Assembly: GCF_900100375.1 (NCBI RefSeq)
Contig: NZ_FNEZ01000005.1
Span: forward strand, 124,001 to 188,000
Source of the DNA: Flavobacterium noncentrifugens
GTDB taxonomy: Bacteria; Bacteroidota; Bacteroidia; Flavobacteriales; Flavobacteriaceae
Direction of reading: 5' to 3'
Length of the DNA stretch: 64,000 bases
Of the stretch, positions 49,571 through 58,226 are shown piece after piece. The notes below the pieces were generated by a model, which ran no database searches, was not told where the DNA came from, and saw only the letters and a program-made list of their open reading frames with translations. The position numbers and the translations under genes are program-made. Position 1 is the stretch's first letter. Every line of letters begins with the position of its first letter.

Positions 49571-50962
49571 TTATTTTTTGAACAATTCCACAAAATATTT
49601 GTAAAATAACGGAATCGTTTCAATGCCTTTTAAATAATTGAAAATCCCAAAATGCTCGTTTGGCGAATGGATCGCATCGCTGTCGAGTCCGAATCCCATT
49701 AAGATGGTTTTGCTTTTGAGTTCTTTTTCAAACAACGCCACAATTGGAATGCTTCCGCCGGAACGCACCGGAATCGCCGGAACGCCGAAAGTTTCCGTGT
49801 AGGCTTTGTTCGCAGCCTGGTAACCAATGCTGTCAATTGGCGTGACATAACCTTGCCCGCCGTGATGGGGCTTCACTTTTACCGTTACGCCAGCAGGCGC
49901 GATGCTTTCGAAATGTTTGGTAAACAATTCGGTGATTTCCTGCCAGTCCTGGTTTGGAACCAGGCGCATCGAAATTTTCGCGTAGGCTTTGCTTGCAATG
50001 ACCGTTTTTGCGCCTTCGCCGGTGTAGCCGCCCCAGATGCCGTTGACGTCTAAGGTTGGCCTGATTGAGTTTCTTTCGTTGGTTACATAGCCTTTTTCGC
50101 CGTAAACGTCATTCAGGTCGAGCGCTTTTTTATAATTTTCAAGGTTGAATGGCGCTTTGGCCATTTCGGCCCTTTCTTCAGTAGACAATTCTTGTACGTT
50201 GTCGTAAAATCCGGGAATGGTAATGTGGTTGTTTTCGTCGTGGAGCGATGCAATCATTTTTGCCAAAACGTTGATCGGGTTTGCAACAGCGCCGCCATAC
50301 AATCCCGAATGCAGGTCGCGGTTTGGGCCGGTAACTTCAACTTCTACATAGCTTAATCCGCGCAAGCCTGTGGTAATTGAAGGTTGCTGGTTTGAGATCA
50401 TTCCGGTATCGGAAATTAAAATCACGTCATTTTTGAGTTTTTCCTGGTTGCGTTCTACAAACCAACTTAGGCTTTTAGAACCCACTTCTTCTTCACCTTC
50501 GATCATGAATTTCACGTTGCAGGGCAAAGTATTCGATTGCACCATATATTCCAGCGCTTTGACGTGCATGTACATTTGCCCTTTGTCATCGCAGGAACCG
50601 CGGGCGAAAATGGCACCTTCGGGATGGATTTCTGTTTTTTTGATTACGGGTTCGAATGGCGGTGAAGTCCACAAATCCATGGGATCCGGAGGCTGCACGT
50701 CGTAATGTCCGTAAACCAAAACTGTTGGTAAATTCGGATCTATGGTTTTCTCGCCGTAAACAATCGGGTAACCTGGCGTATCGCAAATCTCTACAAAATC
50801 GCAACCGGCTTTTTCGAGGCTTTGTTTTACAGCGGTTGCTGTATCGATAACGTCCTGAGAGTAAGCAGGATCGGCGCTTACCGAAGGTATTTTGAGCAAT
50901 TCGATCAATTCGTTTATAAATCTGTCTTTGTGGTGCTGAACGTATGATTTGATGTTGTCCAT
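49571..50962 (-). CDS. M20-family dipeptidase
   Basis: This 463-aa metallopeptidase has the M20 metal motifs: HYDVQPP, GSCDDKGQ (bridging Asp), EGEEEVGS (catalytic Glu) and the last ligand in SPNEHFG. TGLRGLSYVEVEV begins the lid domain. It probably cleaves dipeptides (carnosine-type) in the cytoplasm. I start it at ATG 50960-50962 (MDNIKSYVQHHKDR). A -7 box (TACTTTTG, 50985-50992 minus strand) overlaps any longer start. Confidence 0.92.
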   Translation of the reverse strand: MDNIKSYVQHHKDRFINELIELLKIPSVSADPAYSQDVIDTATAVKQSLEKAGCDFVEICDTPGYPIVYGEKTIDPNLPTVLVYGHYDVQPPDPMDLWTSPPFEPVIKKTEIHPEGAIFARGSCDDKGQMYMHVKALEYMVQSNTLPCNVKFMIEGEEEVGSKSLSWFVERNQEKLKNDVILISDTGMISNQQPSITTGLRGLSYVEVEVTGPNRDLHSGLYGGAVANPINVLAKMIASLHDENNHITIPGFYDNVQELSTEERAEMAKAPFNLENYKKALDLNDVYGEKGYVTNERNSIRPTLDVNGIWGGYTGEGAKTVIASKAYAKISMRLVPNQDWQEITELFTKHFESIAPAGVTVKVKPHHGGQGYVTPIDSIGYQAANKAYTETFGVPAIPVRSGGSIPIVALFEKELKSKTILMGFGLDSDAIHSPNEHFGIFNYLKGIETIPLFYKYFVELFKK

Positions 50963-51028
50963 TATAAAAATTGGTTTAGATACCCAAAAGTACAAAAAAG
51001 AGAATAAATATTTTTTTGAATATTTTCC

Positions 51029-51058
51029 TTTGAATATTAGAAGTTATGTTTATATTTG
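51029..51058 (+). promoter_or_regulatory. Promoter of tRNA-Leu
   Basis: TTTG (51029-51032), 18 bp, TATATTTG (51051-51058). Confidence 0.7.
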
Positions 51059-51070
51059 CACCCAATTCAC

Positions 51071-51152
51071 GCGGATATGGTGAAATTGGTAGACATGCCA
51101 GACTTAGGATCTGGTGCCGCAAGGCGTGTAGGTTCGAGTCCTATTATCCGCA
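51071..51152 (+). tRNA. tRNA-Leu (TAG)
   Basis: An 82-nt class II tRNA: acceptor GCGGATA/TATCCGC, anticodon stem CCAGA/TCTGG with loop CTTAGGA and anticodon TAG (51105-51107), a short variable arm (TGCCGCAAGGCGT) and T arm GTAGGTTCGAGTCCTAT. No CCA is encoded. Confidence 0.95.
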
Positions 51153-51153
51153 C

Positions 51154-51184
51154 AAAAAAGCCTTTCTGAAAGAAAGGCTTTTTT
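51154..51184. terminator. Terminator after tRNA-Leu
   Basis: AAAAAAGCCTTTC pairs with GAAAGGCTTTTTT around TGAAA. It also fits as terminator of the opposite-strand gene at 51205. Confidence 0.85.
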
Positions 51185-51204
51185 ATTTATGATTTATTTT
51201 AGCT

Positions 51205-51567
51205 TTACCCATGATACACCCGCGACCCAATAATCTTTCCATCTTTCACTTCTAAAACTTCTGCAACCAGCATATTTTCTTCACCTTCAACCGTCCGAAC
51301 ATACTCCATAAACACTCGGTCGCCATTTGCTGTAAGCGATTTTACTTTATAATTTAAAGACGGCAAGCGCTCAAATGCGTCTTTCCACCAGTCGCGAAAG
51401 GCTGCTTTTCCGGTAACCAAACCTTTTGTTTCGGGATGTCTGATTTTTAATTTTGGGCTAAAATGTTCCGCGTCGTCGTCATACAAAGACAAAAGTTGTT
51501 CGAGATTGTGCGAATTAAAAGCATCAAACCATTTAAAGGCAATGGATTGTAATTTTTCTGGAGTCAT
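51205..51567 (-). CDS. SnoaL/NTF2-like protein
   Basis: This 120-aa protein from ATG 51565-51567 (MTPEKLQSIAFKWFDAFN) has the SnoaL-like fold pattern: N-terminal helix, LLSLYDDDAEHFSP, FRDWWKDAFERLPSL, and beta strands ending GSRVYHG. Members bind or isomerise small molecules. No partner is evident. A terminator lies upstream of it (51609-51635). Confidence 0.88.
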   Translation of the reverse strand: MTPEKLQSIAFKWFDAFNSHNLEQLLSLYDDDAEHFSPKLKIRHPETKGLVTGKAAFRDWWKDAFERLPSLNYKVKSLTANGDRVFMEYVRTVEGEENMLVAEVLEVKDGKIIGSRVYHG

Positions 51568-51608
51568 GAATTTGAGTTTGGATAAATGTAAGCAATCGCA
51601 ATCAAAAA

Positions 51609-51635
51609 AAATCCCGAAAAGCAATTTTCGGGATT
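51609..51635 (-). terminator. Terminator after the RluB-type gene
   Basis: AAATCCCGAAAA pairs with TTTTCGGGATTT around GCAA, about 18 bp past the synthase stop codon. Confidence 0.8.
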
Positions 51636-51652
51636 TTATATTTCAGTTGAAA

Positions 51653-52558
51653 TTAAACGTTTTTCAGGTTGATGATTTCCTGTTCGGTCAAGAATCGCCA
51701 GTTGCCGCGCGGCAGGTTTTTCTTCGTTAGTCCGGCAAACGACACACGGTCGATTCGCAAAACATCATATTGAAAGTGCTCGAAAATATTTCTTACGACT
51801 TTAATGTTTGCTGATCTTAATTTGAGTCCGATTTCACTTTTTGGCTCATTTTCAATGTAACTGATCTCTTCCACAAAAACGCGGTGTCCGTCCAAAGTCA
51901 TGCCTTTGCTGATTCTTTCAAGATCTTCAAACTTTAAATTTTTATCCAAAGTGACCTGGTAAATTTTAGAAGATTTCTGGCTTGGCAAACTAAATTTCCG
52001 GATCATATCGGTGTCATTTGTAAACAAAAGCAATCCGGTTGTATTTTTATCCATGCGGCCTACAGGCGCGATTTTCGAATTTGTCGAACCTTTTACCAAT
52101 TCAAAAACGTTGCGCTCATTGAGTTCGTCTTCAGCCGTTGTAAAGTTTTTAGGCTTGTTCAAAAGGATGTATTCTTTCTTTTCGGGAGTCAAAACCGCGC
52201 CGTCAAAATTCACGACATCGCCCGGTTTTACGAGGTAACCCATTTCGGTTACCGGAATCCCGTTGACTTTCACATTCCCGGATTGGATGTAAATATCAGC
52301 ATCTCGACGCGAACAGGCACCCGAGTTTGCAATGTATTTGTTCAAACGGATTTCGTCTTTTGCTTTCGCCCTTTTCGGAGCCTGGTTTGGCTGTTTCGCC
52401 GGTTTGTCGCTTACGGGTTCAGCTGCTTTTGGCGCTGGTTTGGCTTTTTTCGGGCCTTGGGCGCGTTTCGCCATTGCCGGTTTCGGCTTGTTGGAATTTG
52501 GCCTCGTGCGGTTTCCTGGTGCGCCGCCACGTTTGTTGTTGCCTTCCTTGTTGTTCAT
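51653..52558 (-). CDS. rRNA pseudouridine synthase (RluB/RsuA family) with basic tail
   Basis: This 301-aa enzyme has a Lys/Arg/Pro-rich N-terminus (residues about 1-75), an S4 RNA-binding domain (IRLNKYIANSGACSRRDADI) and the synthase domain with catalytic Asp in GRMDKNTTGLLLFTND. It turns a uridine in 23S or 16S rRNA into pseudouridine. The start is ATG 52556-52558; a TATCTTTG box (52577-52584 minus) rules against a longer one. The basic extension is common in Bacteroidota. Confidence 0.92.
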   Translation of the reverse strand: MNNKEGNNKRGGAPGNRTRPNSNKPKPAMAKRAQGPKKAKPAPKAAEPVSDKPAKQPNQAPKRAKAKDEIRLNKYIANSGACSRRDADIYIQSGNVKVNGIPVTEMGYLVKPGDVVNFDGAVLTPEKKEYILLNKPKNFTTAEDELNERNVFELVKGSTNSKIAPVGRMDKNTTGLLLFTNDTDMIRKFSLPSQKSSKIYQVTLDKNLKFEDLERISKGMTLDGHRVFVEEISYIENEPKSEIGLKLRSANIKVVRNIFEHFQYDVLRIDRVSFAGLTKKNLPRGNWRFLTEQEIINLKNV

Positions 52559-52576
52559 GATCTTCAATAATTTGGG

Positions 52577-52584
52577 CAAAGATA
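52577..52584 (-). promoter_or_regulatory. -7 box of the RluB-type gene
   Basis: Minus strand TATCTTTG, an exact TAnnTTTG match 18 bp before the start. Confidence 0.6.
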
Positions 52585-52605
52585 GTCATTTGGATCGGAT
52601 TTTTT

Positions 52606-52716
52606 AGGAGCTATTCCGGCTATGCGCTGCAATCTTTTTTGCCAGGTGAAATCATACAAAAAGAGAAAATTTTCTATGGCAAAAAAGGATTTACGCTTCT
52701 ATCCGGGCTAGGGCAG
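52606..52716 (+). repeat. R1 dispersed repeat, copy i
   Basis: AGCTATTCCGGCTATGCGC, TGCAATCTTTTTTGCC, GGCAAAAAAGGATTTACGC and CCGGGCTAGGGCAG are R1 blocks around a longer central stem (TTTTTTGCCA with TGGCAAAAAA). Region 52559-52934 holds repeats i, R2c and j and no gene. Confidence 0.7.
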
Positions 52717-52753
52717 TTGGGGATCAAAAGGTGAAACATGGCATATAAAAAAA

Positions 52754-52802
52754 AACCATTAAGAACGTTAAGGGTTAATGAACTTAATGCTCTTAATGAT
52801 TC
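52754..52802. repeat. R2 palindrome, copy c
   Basis: AACCATTAAGA and TCTTAATGATT arms, slightly degenerate, between two inverted R1 copies. Confidence 0.6.
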
Positions 52803-52849
52803 AAAAAAACCAAACATGAAACTGTTAAAAAACTTCAGGCGAAATAAAA

Positions 52850-52938
52850 AGCCCTAGCCCTGATGGCAGCGGCATCCTTTTGCGGCGGAGCACAGCGGAG
52901 CCGGAAAAGATAGAGCGGACAGCAGGAATAGCTCCTAA
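52850..52938 (-). repeat. R1 dispersed repeat, copy j
   Basis: Minus-strand R1: AGCTATTCCTGCTGTCCGCT, CTATCTTTTCCGGC, GCTGTGCTCCGC, AAAAGGATGCCGCTGCC, ATCAGGGCTAGGGCT. It is inverted relative to copy i and overlaps the end of the prenyltransferase gene by a few bases. Confidence 0.75.
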
Positions 52939-53861
52939 AAATGAACCATCATCAGATAATTCCGGCCATGAACCAGCACCGAAGGATTGATCAATACGAT
53001 GCAGAAAACGCCAGAAACGATCAGGAATTTCAGGATGTTGTGCAATTTTGTAAACTGCGGTTTGGTATCGGCTTTCCACAAATACAACAAGAAAAAAATG
53101 AGCGAGATCATGCAGAAATAAAAGTAAATGTCCATATAACCCACTTCAAAAATGTCAATCAGCGCATACATTGGGAAAACCGTCGCAATGCAGATCAAAG
53201 TGATGAATTGCTTTGAAACTTTTTCGCCCAAGATCACCGGAATGGTTCTGTAATCATTAACTAAATCACCGGTCAGGTTTTCAAGATCCTTGACCATTTC
53301 GCGTACCAAAAGCAGCAAATACAAAAAAGTCGCATGTGCAAAAATCACCGAATAGAAGTTTTTGAAATACATCAAAATGGCGAAAAATGGTAAAACTGCC
53401 ATGAAAGCCGACATTAAATTTCCAATGATCGGGTACTTTTTGACTTTGTGCGAATAAAACCAGATCAGGAAAATATAAGCCGAAAAGAAAATCACCGCGC
53501 GCCATGACACGAAAAATGCAATGAAAACGACCAAAAAGTTTAAGGAGAAATAAACATAAAGCTTGGTTTTCTGGCTCACCAAACGGTCGAGCATTGATTT
53601 ATTAGGTCGGTTAATGAGGTCTTTTTTGCTGTCGTAAAAGCTGTTTATGATGTAACCCGAAGCAATCGTTAAAGAAGAAGCGATTACGATAAGGAATAAA
53701 TTTAGGTCGAGAATCACGTTCAGCGCCGCCTTTTCAGGAGCAAGAATGAAAATCGCCGAAAGGTATTGCGCTAAAATAATAATCGGAATATTATAGCCGC
53801 GAACGACAGAGAACAAACTCGCAATTTTGAGCAATAAGAGTTTGTTTTTCCTGCTTAACAT
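52935..53861 (-). CDS. UbiA-family prenyltransferase
   Basis: This 308-aa membrane enzyme from ATG 53859-53861 (MLSRKNKLLLLKIASLFSVV) has about eight TMs. The first Asp-rich motif is INSFYDSKKDLINRP and the second is DLENLTGDLVNDYRTIPV. These bind the prenyl diphosphate through Mg2+. Homologues in flavobacteria are often named geranylgeranylglycerol-phosphate geranylgeranyltransferase, but the acceptor is not shown here. It is adjacent to mevalonate-pathway genes, which would supply its isoprenoid substrate. Confidence 0.88.
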   Translation of the reverse strand: MLSRKNKLLLLKIASLFSVVRGYNIPIIILAQYLSAIFILAPEKAALNVILDLNLFLIVIASSLTIASGYIINSFYDSKKDLINRPNKSMLDRLVSQKTKLYVYFSLNFLVVFIAFFVSWRAVIFFSAYIFLIWFYSHKVKKYPIIGNLMSAFMAVLPFFAILMYFKNFYSVIFAHATFLYLLLLVREMVKDLENLTGDLVNDYRTIPVILGEKVSKQFITLICIATVFPMYALIDIFEVGYMDIYFYFCMISLIFFLLYLWKADTKPQFTKLHNILKFLIVSGVFCIVLINPSVLVHGRNYLMMVHF

Positions 53862-53936
53862 GTTAAGGTTTGATATTTTGAAGATTTGGGCAAGTTTTTT
53901 CCGCAAACTGCATCATTTCTGCCTTTTTACTTCTGC

Positions 53937-54875
53937 CTAAAATTGATAAACGACTTCCAATTTGTAATCTTTTAGCGCTGCTTTTGCTTTTTGAAGGTCT
54001 TGTGTAAATCCTAAAATATAACCGCCGCCGCCGGATCCGCAAAGTTTTAGATAGTAATCGTTGCTGTCAATTCCGTGTTGCCAGATGCCGTGAAATTGTT
54101 CCGGGATCATGGGTTTAAAGTTGTTTAAAACGACTTTAGAGAGTTTTTTCGTATTTGAAAACAGTGATTTCATGTCGCCGCCAAGGAAATTCTCCACACA
54201 CGCATCGGTGTATTTGACGAACTGGTTTTTGAGCATGGTGCGGAATCCGCTGTCTTTTAAATTTTCCATGAAGATGTTAACCATCGGAGCAGTTTCGCCT
54301 ACGATTCCAGAATCTAATAAAAAGACGGCGCCTTTTCCGTCAAAACTTTGCGTTGGGATTCCCGTTGCTTCAATATTGTCTTTCGAATTAATCAGAATTG
54401 GAATGCTCAAATAACTGTTCAATGGATCGAGACCAGAGCTTTTTCCGTGAAAAAACGATTCCATTTGGGCGAAAATATTTTTAAGCTGAAGCAATTTCTC
54501 ACGCGTCAAATTTTCAAGAACGGTAATTTTGTTTTTGGCATATTTGTCGTAAATCGCCGCAACAAGCGCGCCACTGCTTCCCACGCCATAACCTTGCGGA
54601 ATACTTGAATCGAAATACATGCCGCTCGCAATGTCTTTATGCAGGCTTTCCAAATCAAAAGTCACCAGTTCAGCATGTTCGTTTTGCAGGTTTTCAAGAT
54701 AAAATACAAAACGGCTCAGGCTGGCATTTGATTTCACAGCTTCTTCGGAAGGATTTTCGGAAACCTTTAAAGCACCATTGTAAAAATTATAAGGAATCGA
54801 CAGGCCTTTGGAATCTTTAATAATTCCGTATTCCCCGAAGAGTAGTATTTTTGAGTAAAATAGAGGTCCTTTCAT
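53937..54875 (-). CDS. Mevalonate kinase-like GHMP kinase
   Basis: This 312-aa protein has the GHMP ATP-binding motif SIPQGYGVGSSGALVAAIYD and the C-terminal LCGSGGGGYILGF. The opening GPLFYSKILLFGEYGI is standard for mevalonate kinases. It should phosphorylate mevalonate. It lies upstream of the UbiA gene and near mvaD, which supports isoprenoid synthesis by the mevalonate route. Phosphomevalonate kinase cannot be excluded. Confidence 0.88.
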   Translation of the reverse strand: MKGPLFYSKILLFGEYGIIKDSKGLSIPYNFYNGALKVSENPSEEAVKSNASLSRFVFYLENLQNEHAELVTFDLESLHKDIASGMYFDSSIPQGYGVGSSGALVAAIYDKYAKNKITVLENLTREKLLQLKNIFAQMESFFHGKSSGLDPLNSYLSIPILINSKDNIEATGIPTQSFDGKGAVFLLDSGIVGETAPMVNIFMENLKDSGFRTMLKNQFVKYTDACVENFLGGDMKSLFSNTKKLSKVVLNNFKPMIPEQFHGIWQHGIDSNDYYLKLCGSGGGGYILGFTQDLQKAKAALKDYKLEVVYQF

Positions 54876-54907
54876 TTAATGGATAATTGACAATCAACAA
54901 TTGATAA

Positions 54908-55248
54908 TTATTTTTGTTTTGCCGTATTAAGGATGCTGGTTAAGAATCTTAATTGTTCGGCTATTCCGGATTTGCTTTTTTGGAAATCGTCGTCATTTAG
55001 ATAACCTGACAAATGTAGCAATTCTATTCAGTAATCTGCCTCATTTACTCCTTTTAAAGCGATTGACAATTTATGAATAAAATTAGTTTGCTTTGAGCAT
55101 ATTCAGCTTCCTGGATGTTGCTCCTATTGATGTTCCAGAGCGCAATGTTTGTTTTGATAAGACGAATTCCTTTATCTCCAAAACCAATGTTTTATATAAT
55201 TTGCAAAACAAACTCAAAAGATTTCTCTTTCAAAACGTTTCTTTTCAT
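54908..55248 (-). pseudogene. Degraded four-helix-bundle (23S rRNA intervening-sequence) protein
   Basis: On the minus strand a start at 55246-55248 reads MKRNVLKEKSFEFVLQII, then stops. Shifted frames go on with RSNIQEAEYAQSK, LSIALKGVNEADY, a TGA where family members have Trp, IELLHLSGYLNDDDFQKSKS and LRILTSILNTAKQK to TAA 54908-54910. These segments match the S23/IVP four-helix-bundle family in order. At least two stops and two shifts are needed, so it is dead. It separates the mevalonate kinase and mvaD genes. Confidence 0.75.
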
Positions 55249-55302
55249 AATTTATTTCTATTTGGCGGATAATGCCTAAAATTGCGAAAAGCAGCTCAAT
55301 TA

Positions 55303-56394
55303 TTAATTGTCCATTATTAATTGACTTCCATCTCCAATCGAATCACAAATGTACTGACCATTTTCACAATACCCAACCAATTCATTCTGAATAAATTGTA
55401 AAACTTCAACGCTAACGTTTTCGGGATACAAAATGTGTACGTTTGCGCCGGCGTCGAGCGTAAAACAGACTGCGATTTTGGTGTCATTCCTGAATTTCCA
55501 AATCTTGTTGATGATCTCAAGCGTATTGGGTTTCATCAGGATAAAATAGGGCAAGGAAGCCATCATCATTGCGTGTAACGTTAGGGCTTCGCTTTCGACG
55601 ATTGTGATGAATTCGTCGAGATTGCCGTTTTGCAGGATGGTTTTTAGTTTTGACAGATTTTTATGTGCCTGTTCAAAACGCCTTTCTGCGAATGGATGGC
55701 CGTTCATTAAATCATGTCCTACAGTGCTTGAAACCTGCTTTTCACCTTTGTCGACAAGCAAAATCGTATCCTGATAATTGTTGAAATTTTGATGGATTGT
55801 TTCCGGAAATTCTACTCCGAATAGATCAGAACCGCCTGGAATTTCAGTATGTTTTCCCCAAACGACAACTTTTCCGTTGATGCTTCTACAGGCACTTCCG
55901 GAACCCAATCGCGCTAGAAAGGAGGCTTTCCGGTTGAAATATTCTTCAGTCATTTCCGGGTTTAACAGCCTTTCAATACTCATAAAATTAACTGCCAAAG
56001 CCGCCATTCCCGAAGCGGAAGAGGCAATTCCGGAACTGTGCGGAAAGGTGTTTTTTGTATCAATCGTAAAATGAAAATCCTTTAAAAAAGGCAGATATTC
56101 AACTGTACGTTCAAAGAATTTTAAAATTTTTGGCTTGAAATCTTCTTTCTGCTTTCCTTCAAAAAGCAAATCAAATGAAAAATTCCCTTCATTTTCTTTT
56201 TTCAAAAATGAAATGGTCGTAATGGTTTTGCAATGGTTCAATGTAAAACTCACCGACGGATTTGCCGGAATCTGGTTTTCCTTTTTTCCCCAATATTTTA
56301 CCAGCGCGATGTTGCTTGGCGCGCTCCAGGTAAAACTGCCGTTTTTGATGGTTTGGGAATATTTCCCGGGAATAAAATCTGCTGGTGTGGCCAT
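55303..56394 (-). CDS. mvaD: Diphosphomevalonate decarboxylase
   Basis: This 363-aa GHMP-family enzyme starts at ATG 56392-56394 (MATPADFIPGKYSQTIKNGS). It has SAPSNIALVKYWGKKENQIP, the phosphate loop in FPHSSGIASSASGMAALA and LGSGSACRSINGKVVVWG. Its catalytic features fit decarboxylation of diphosphomevalonate to IPP. FTLDAGANVHILYP near the end is conserved. A TATCTTTG box lies at 56409-56416 (minus strand), so longer starts are unlikely. Confidence 0.95.
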   Translation of the reverse strand: MATPADFIPGKYSQTIKNGSFTWSAPSNIALVKYWGKKENQIPANPSVSFTLNHCKTITTISFLKKENEGNFSFDLLFEGKQKEDFKPKILKFFERTVEYLPFLKDFHFTIDTKNTFPHSSGIASSASGMAALAVNFMSIERLLNPEMTEEYFNRKASFLARLGSGSACRSINGKVVVWGKHTEIPGGSDLFGVEFPETIHQNFNNYQDTILLVDKGEKQVSSTVGHDLMNGHPFAERRFEQAHKNLSKLKTILQNGNLDEFITIVESEALTLHAMMMASLPYFILMKPNTLEIINKIWKFRNDTKIAVCFTLDAGANVHILYPENVSVEVLQFIQNELVGYCENGQYICDSIGDGSQLIMDN

Positions 56395-56408
56395 ATCAAA
56401 AATTTTAG

Positions 56409-56416
56409 CAAAGATA
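56409..56416 (-). promoter_or_regulatory. -7 box of mvaD
   Basis: Minus strand TATCTTTG lies 15 bp before the mvaD start. Confidence 0.6.
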
Positions 56417-56499
56417 CTTTTTTTGAGTGATTCCACTTTTGTGGCTTTGGTTATTTGGCAAACCAATTATTTGATTAATTTTATAAAAAATACTACAAA

Positions 56500-56982
56500 G
56501 TGAATAAATACATGAAAATCCTCGTCTGTGTGGCAACTTGCTTGGCCGTTGGCTATTATTCTGGGCAGGTCACACAAGAAAGCGTGCATACTTGGTTTCC
56601 AACATTAAAAAAACCTTTTTTCAATCCGCCTAACTGGCTGTTCATGCCGGTTTGGACCATGCTTTATATCATCATGGGCGTGGCAGCCGGATTGGTCTGG
56701 GACAAATACGAATCAGATAAATATGAAGTCAGGAATGCCCTGGTGATGTTTACAGTACAGCTTTTATTGAATATGCTGTGGTCGATTTTATTTTTCGCAT
56801 TGCAAAACCCGATGCTTGCGATGCTTGAGATTATCGTTTTGTTTTTGATGATTTATGAAACCCATTACAAATTCAAGCACATCAGTAAAACTGCCGCGAA
56901 TTTGCTGATCCCATATATGGCTTGGGTTGGGTTTGCGACGATTTTAAATATTTCGATCTGGTATCTGAACAGGGAAATTTAA
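56500..56982 (+). CDS. tspO: TspO/MBR family membrane protein
   Basis: This 160-aa protein has five TMs and the TspO pattern: WFPTLKKPFFNPPNWLFMPVWTMLYIIMG, WSILFFALQNPMLA and a conserved C-terminal W/Y set. TspO proteins bind porphyrins and other hydrophobic ligands. The listed start is GTG 56500; ATG 56512 (MKILVCVATC) is also possible. Its end overlaps the convergent flavoprotein gene by four bases (56979-56982). Confidence 0.94.
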   Translation: MNKYMKILVCVATCLAVGYYSGQVTQESVHTWFPTLKKPFFNPPNWLFMPVWTMLYIIMGVAAGLVWDKYESDKYEVRNALVMFTVQLLLNMLWSILFFALQNPMLAMLEIIVLFLMIYETHYKFKHISKTAANLLIPYMAWVGFATILNISIWYLNREI

Positions 56983-58226
56983 GAAGTGATGGCATTCGCC
57001 AATATAAACCCGCTTGTCCAGGCATTCTGGAAATTAAATCCGCCGGTAATGGCGTCAATGTTTACGATTTCCCCAGCAAAATAAAGGGTTTCATGTTGTT
57101 TGCTTTGCATGGTTTTAAAATTGATTTCTTTTAGATCGATACCGCCGGCAGTTACAAATTCTTCTTTAAAAGTGCTTTTTCCATTGACCTGAAAAGTGCC
57201 ATTCGTTAATTGTGCGACCAGATTTTGCAATTGGATTTTTGTCAGATCAGCCCACTTGGTTTCGCTTTCAATTCCGGAGGCCAAAACAAGGCTTTCCCAC
57301 AAACGGTTTGGAACCCGAGCGCCAGCGAACGAACCATTAGGCAATTCAAACGGTGATTTTTTAGAAACGGCTTTTTTCGAATGTTCCTGTTTTAAATTTT
57401 TGAGGATTTTTTCGCAATCTTCCGCGTCAATATCGTTCAGCCAATTCACAAAAAGCGTAAACTGATAATTTTTTTCATTCAAAATGCGCGCGCCCCAGGC
57501 CGATAATTTTAAGATCGCCGGTCCGCTCATGCCCCAATGTGTAATCAATAACGGTCCGGTTGAAGCCAATTTTGAATCTTTGACTTTGACAGAAACCTGG
57601 GCAGAAACACCAGGCAATTCTTTAATTCTCGCATCTTTAATATTGAAAGTAAACAATGATGGAACCGGATTAACAACCGAATGCCCGAAATTTTGCAGCA
57701 TGTCCCACATTTTCGGATTGCTTCCGGTCGCCAGAACCAATTTGTCGCAACGGTAATTTTGGTTTTGCGTGTCGATTTTCCAGTAATTTTCTTCCGATTT
57801 GAATATGGATTGTACGCTTTGCCCGGTCAGCACTGAAATCCCGAGTTTTTTAGTCGCATCCATAAAACAATCAATGATCGTTTGAGATGAATTCGAAACC
57901 GGAAACATCCTTCCATCGGCTTCAATCTTCAATTCGACGCCGTGTTTTTCAAACCACTCGATTGTATCGCCCGAAGCAAACTGGTGAAACGGCCCACGCA
58001 GTTCTTTTTCGCCACGCGGATAAAACTTCACAAGTTCATTTGGTTCAAAACAGGCATGGGTCACATTGCAGCGTCCGCCGCCGGAAATACGCACTTTTTC
58101 AAGCACGTCTTTTCCGCGTTCCAGGATTGCGATTTTAAATTTCGGATTTTTCTCAGCAATATTAATCGCCGTAAAAAATCCGGCCGCTCCGCCGCCTACA
58201 ATAATGATGTCGAAATGCTGTGTCAT
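56979..58226 (-). CDS. BaiN/HI0933-type flavoprotein
   Basis: This 415-aa FAD protein has the GxGxxG FAD motif IIVGGGAAGFFTAINIAEK, then SGGGRCNVTHAC, and C-terminal GEIVNIDAITGGFNFQNAWTSG, the HI0933 family pattern. It lacks a CxxC pair. Members act as NAD(P)H-dependent oxidoreductases of unknown substrate. It follows the GDPD gene by a four-base overlap (58223-58226), so the two are one operon. Confidence 0.92.
   Translation of the reverse strand: MTQHFDIIIVGGGAAGFFTAINIAEKNPKFKIAILERGKDVLEKVRISGGGRCNVTHACFEPNELVKFYPRGEKELRGPFHQFASGDTIEWFEKHGVELKIEADGRMFPVSNSSQTIIDCFMDATKKLGISVLTGQSVQSIFKSEENYWKIDTQNQNYRCDKLVLATGSNPKMWDMLQNFGHSVVNPVPSLFTFNIKDARIKELPGVSAQVSVKVKDSKLASTGPLLITHWGMSGPAILKLSAWGARILNEKNYQFTLFVNWLNDIDAEDCEKILKNLKQEHSKKAVSKKSPFELPNGSFAGARVPNRLWESLVLASGIESETKWADLTKIQLQNLVAQLTNGTFQVNGKSTFKEEFVTAGGIDLKEINFKTMQSKQHETLYFAGEIVNIDAITGGFNFQNAWTSGFILANAITS

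Noticed and set aside
52332..52607. Long plus-strand frames opposite the RluB-type gene
   Set aside because: They mirror the Lys/Ala/Pro-rich N-terminus of the synthase and have the composition expected of an antisense shadow.
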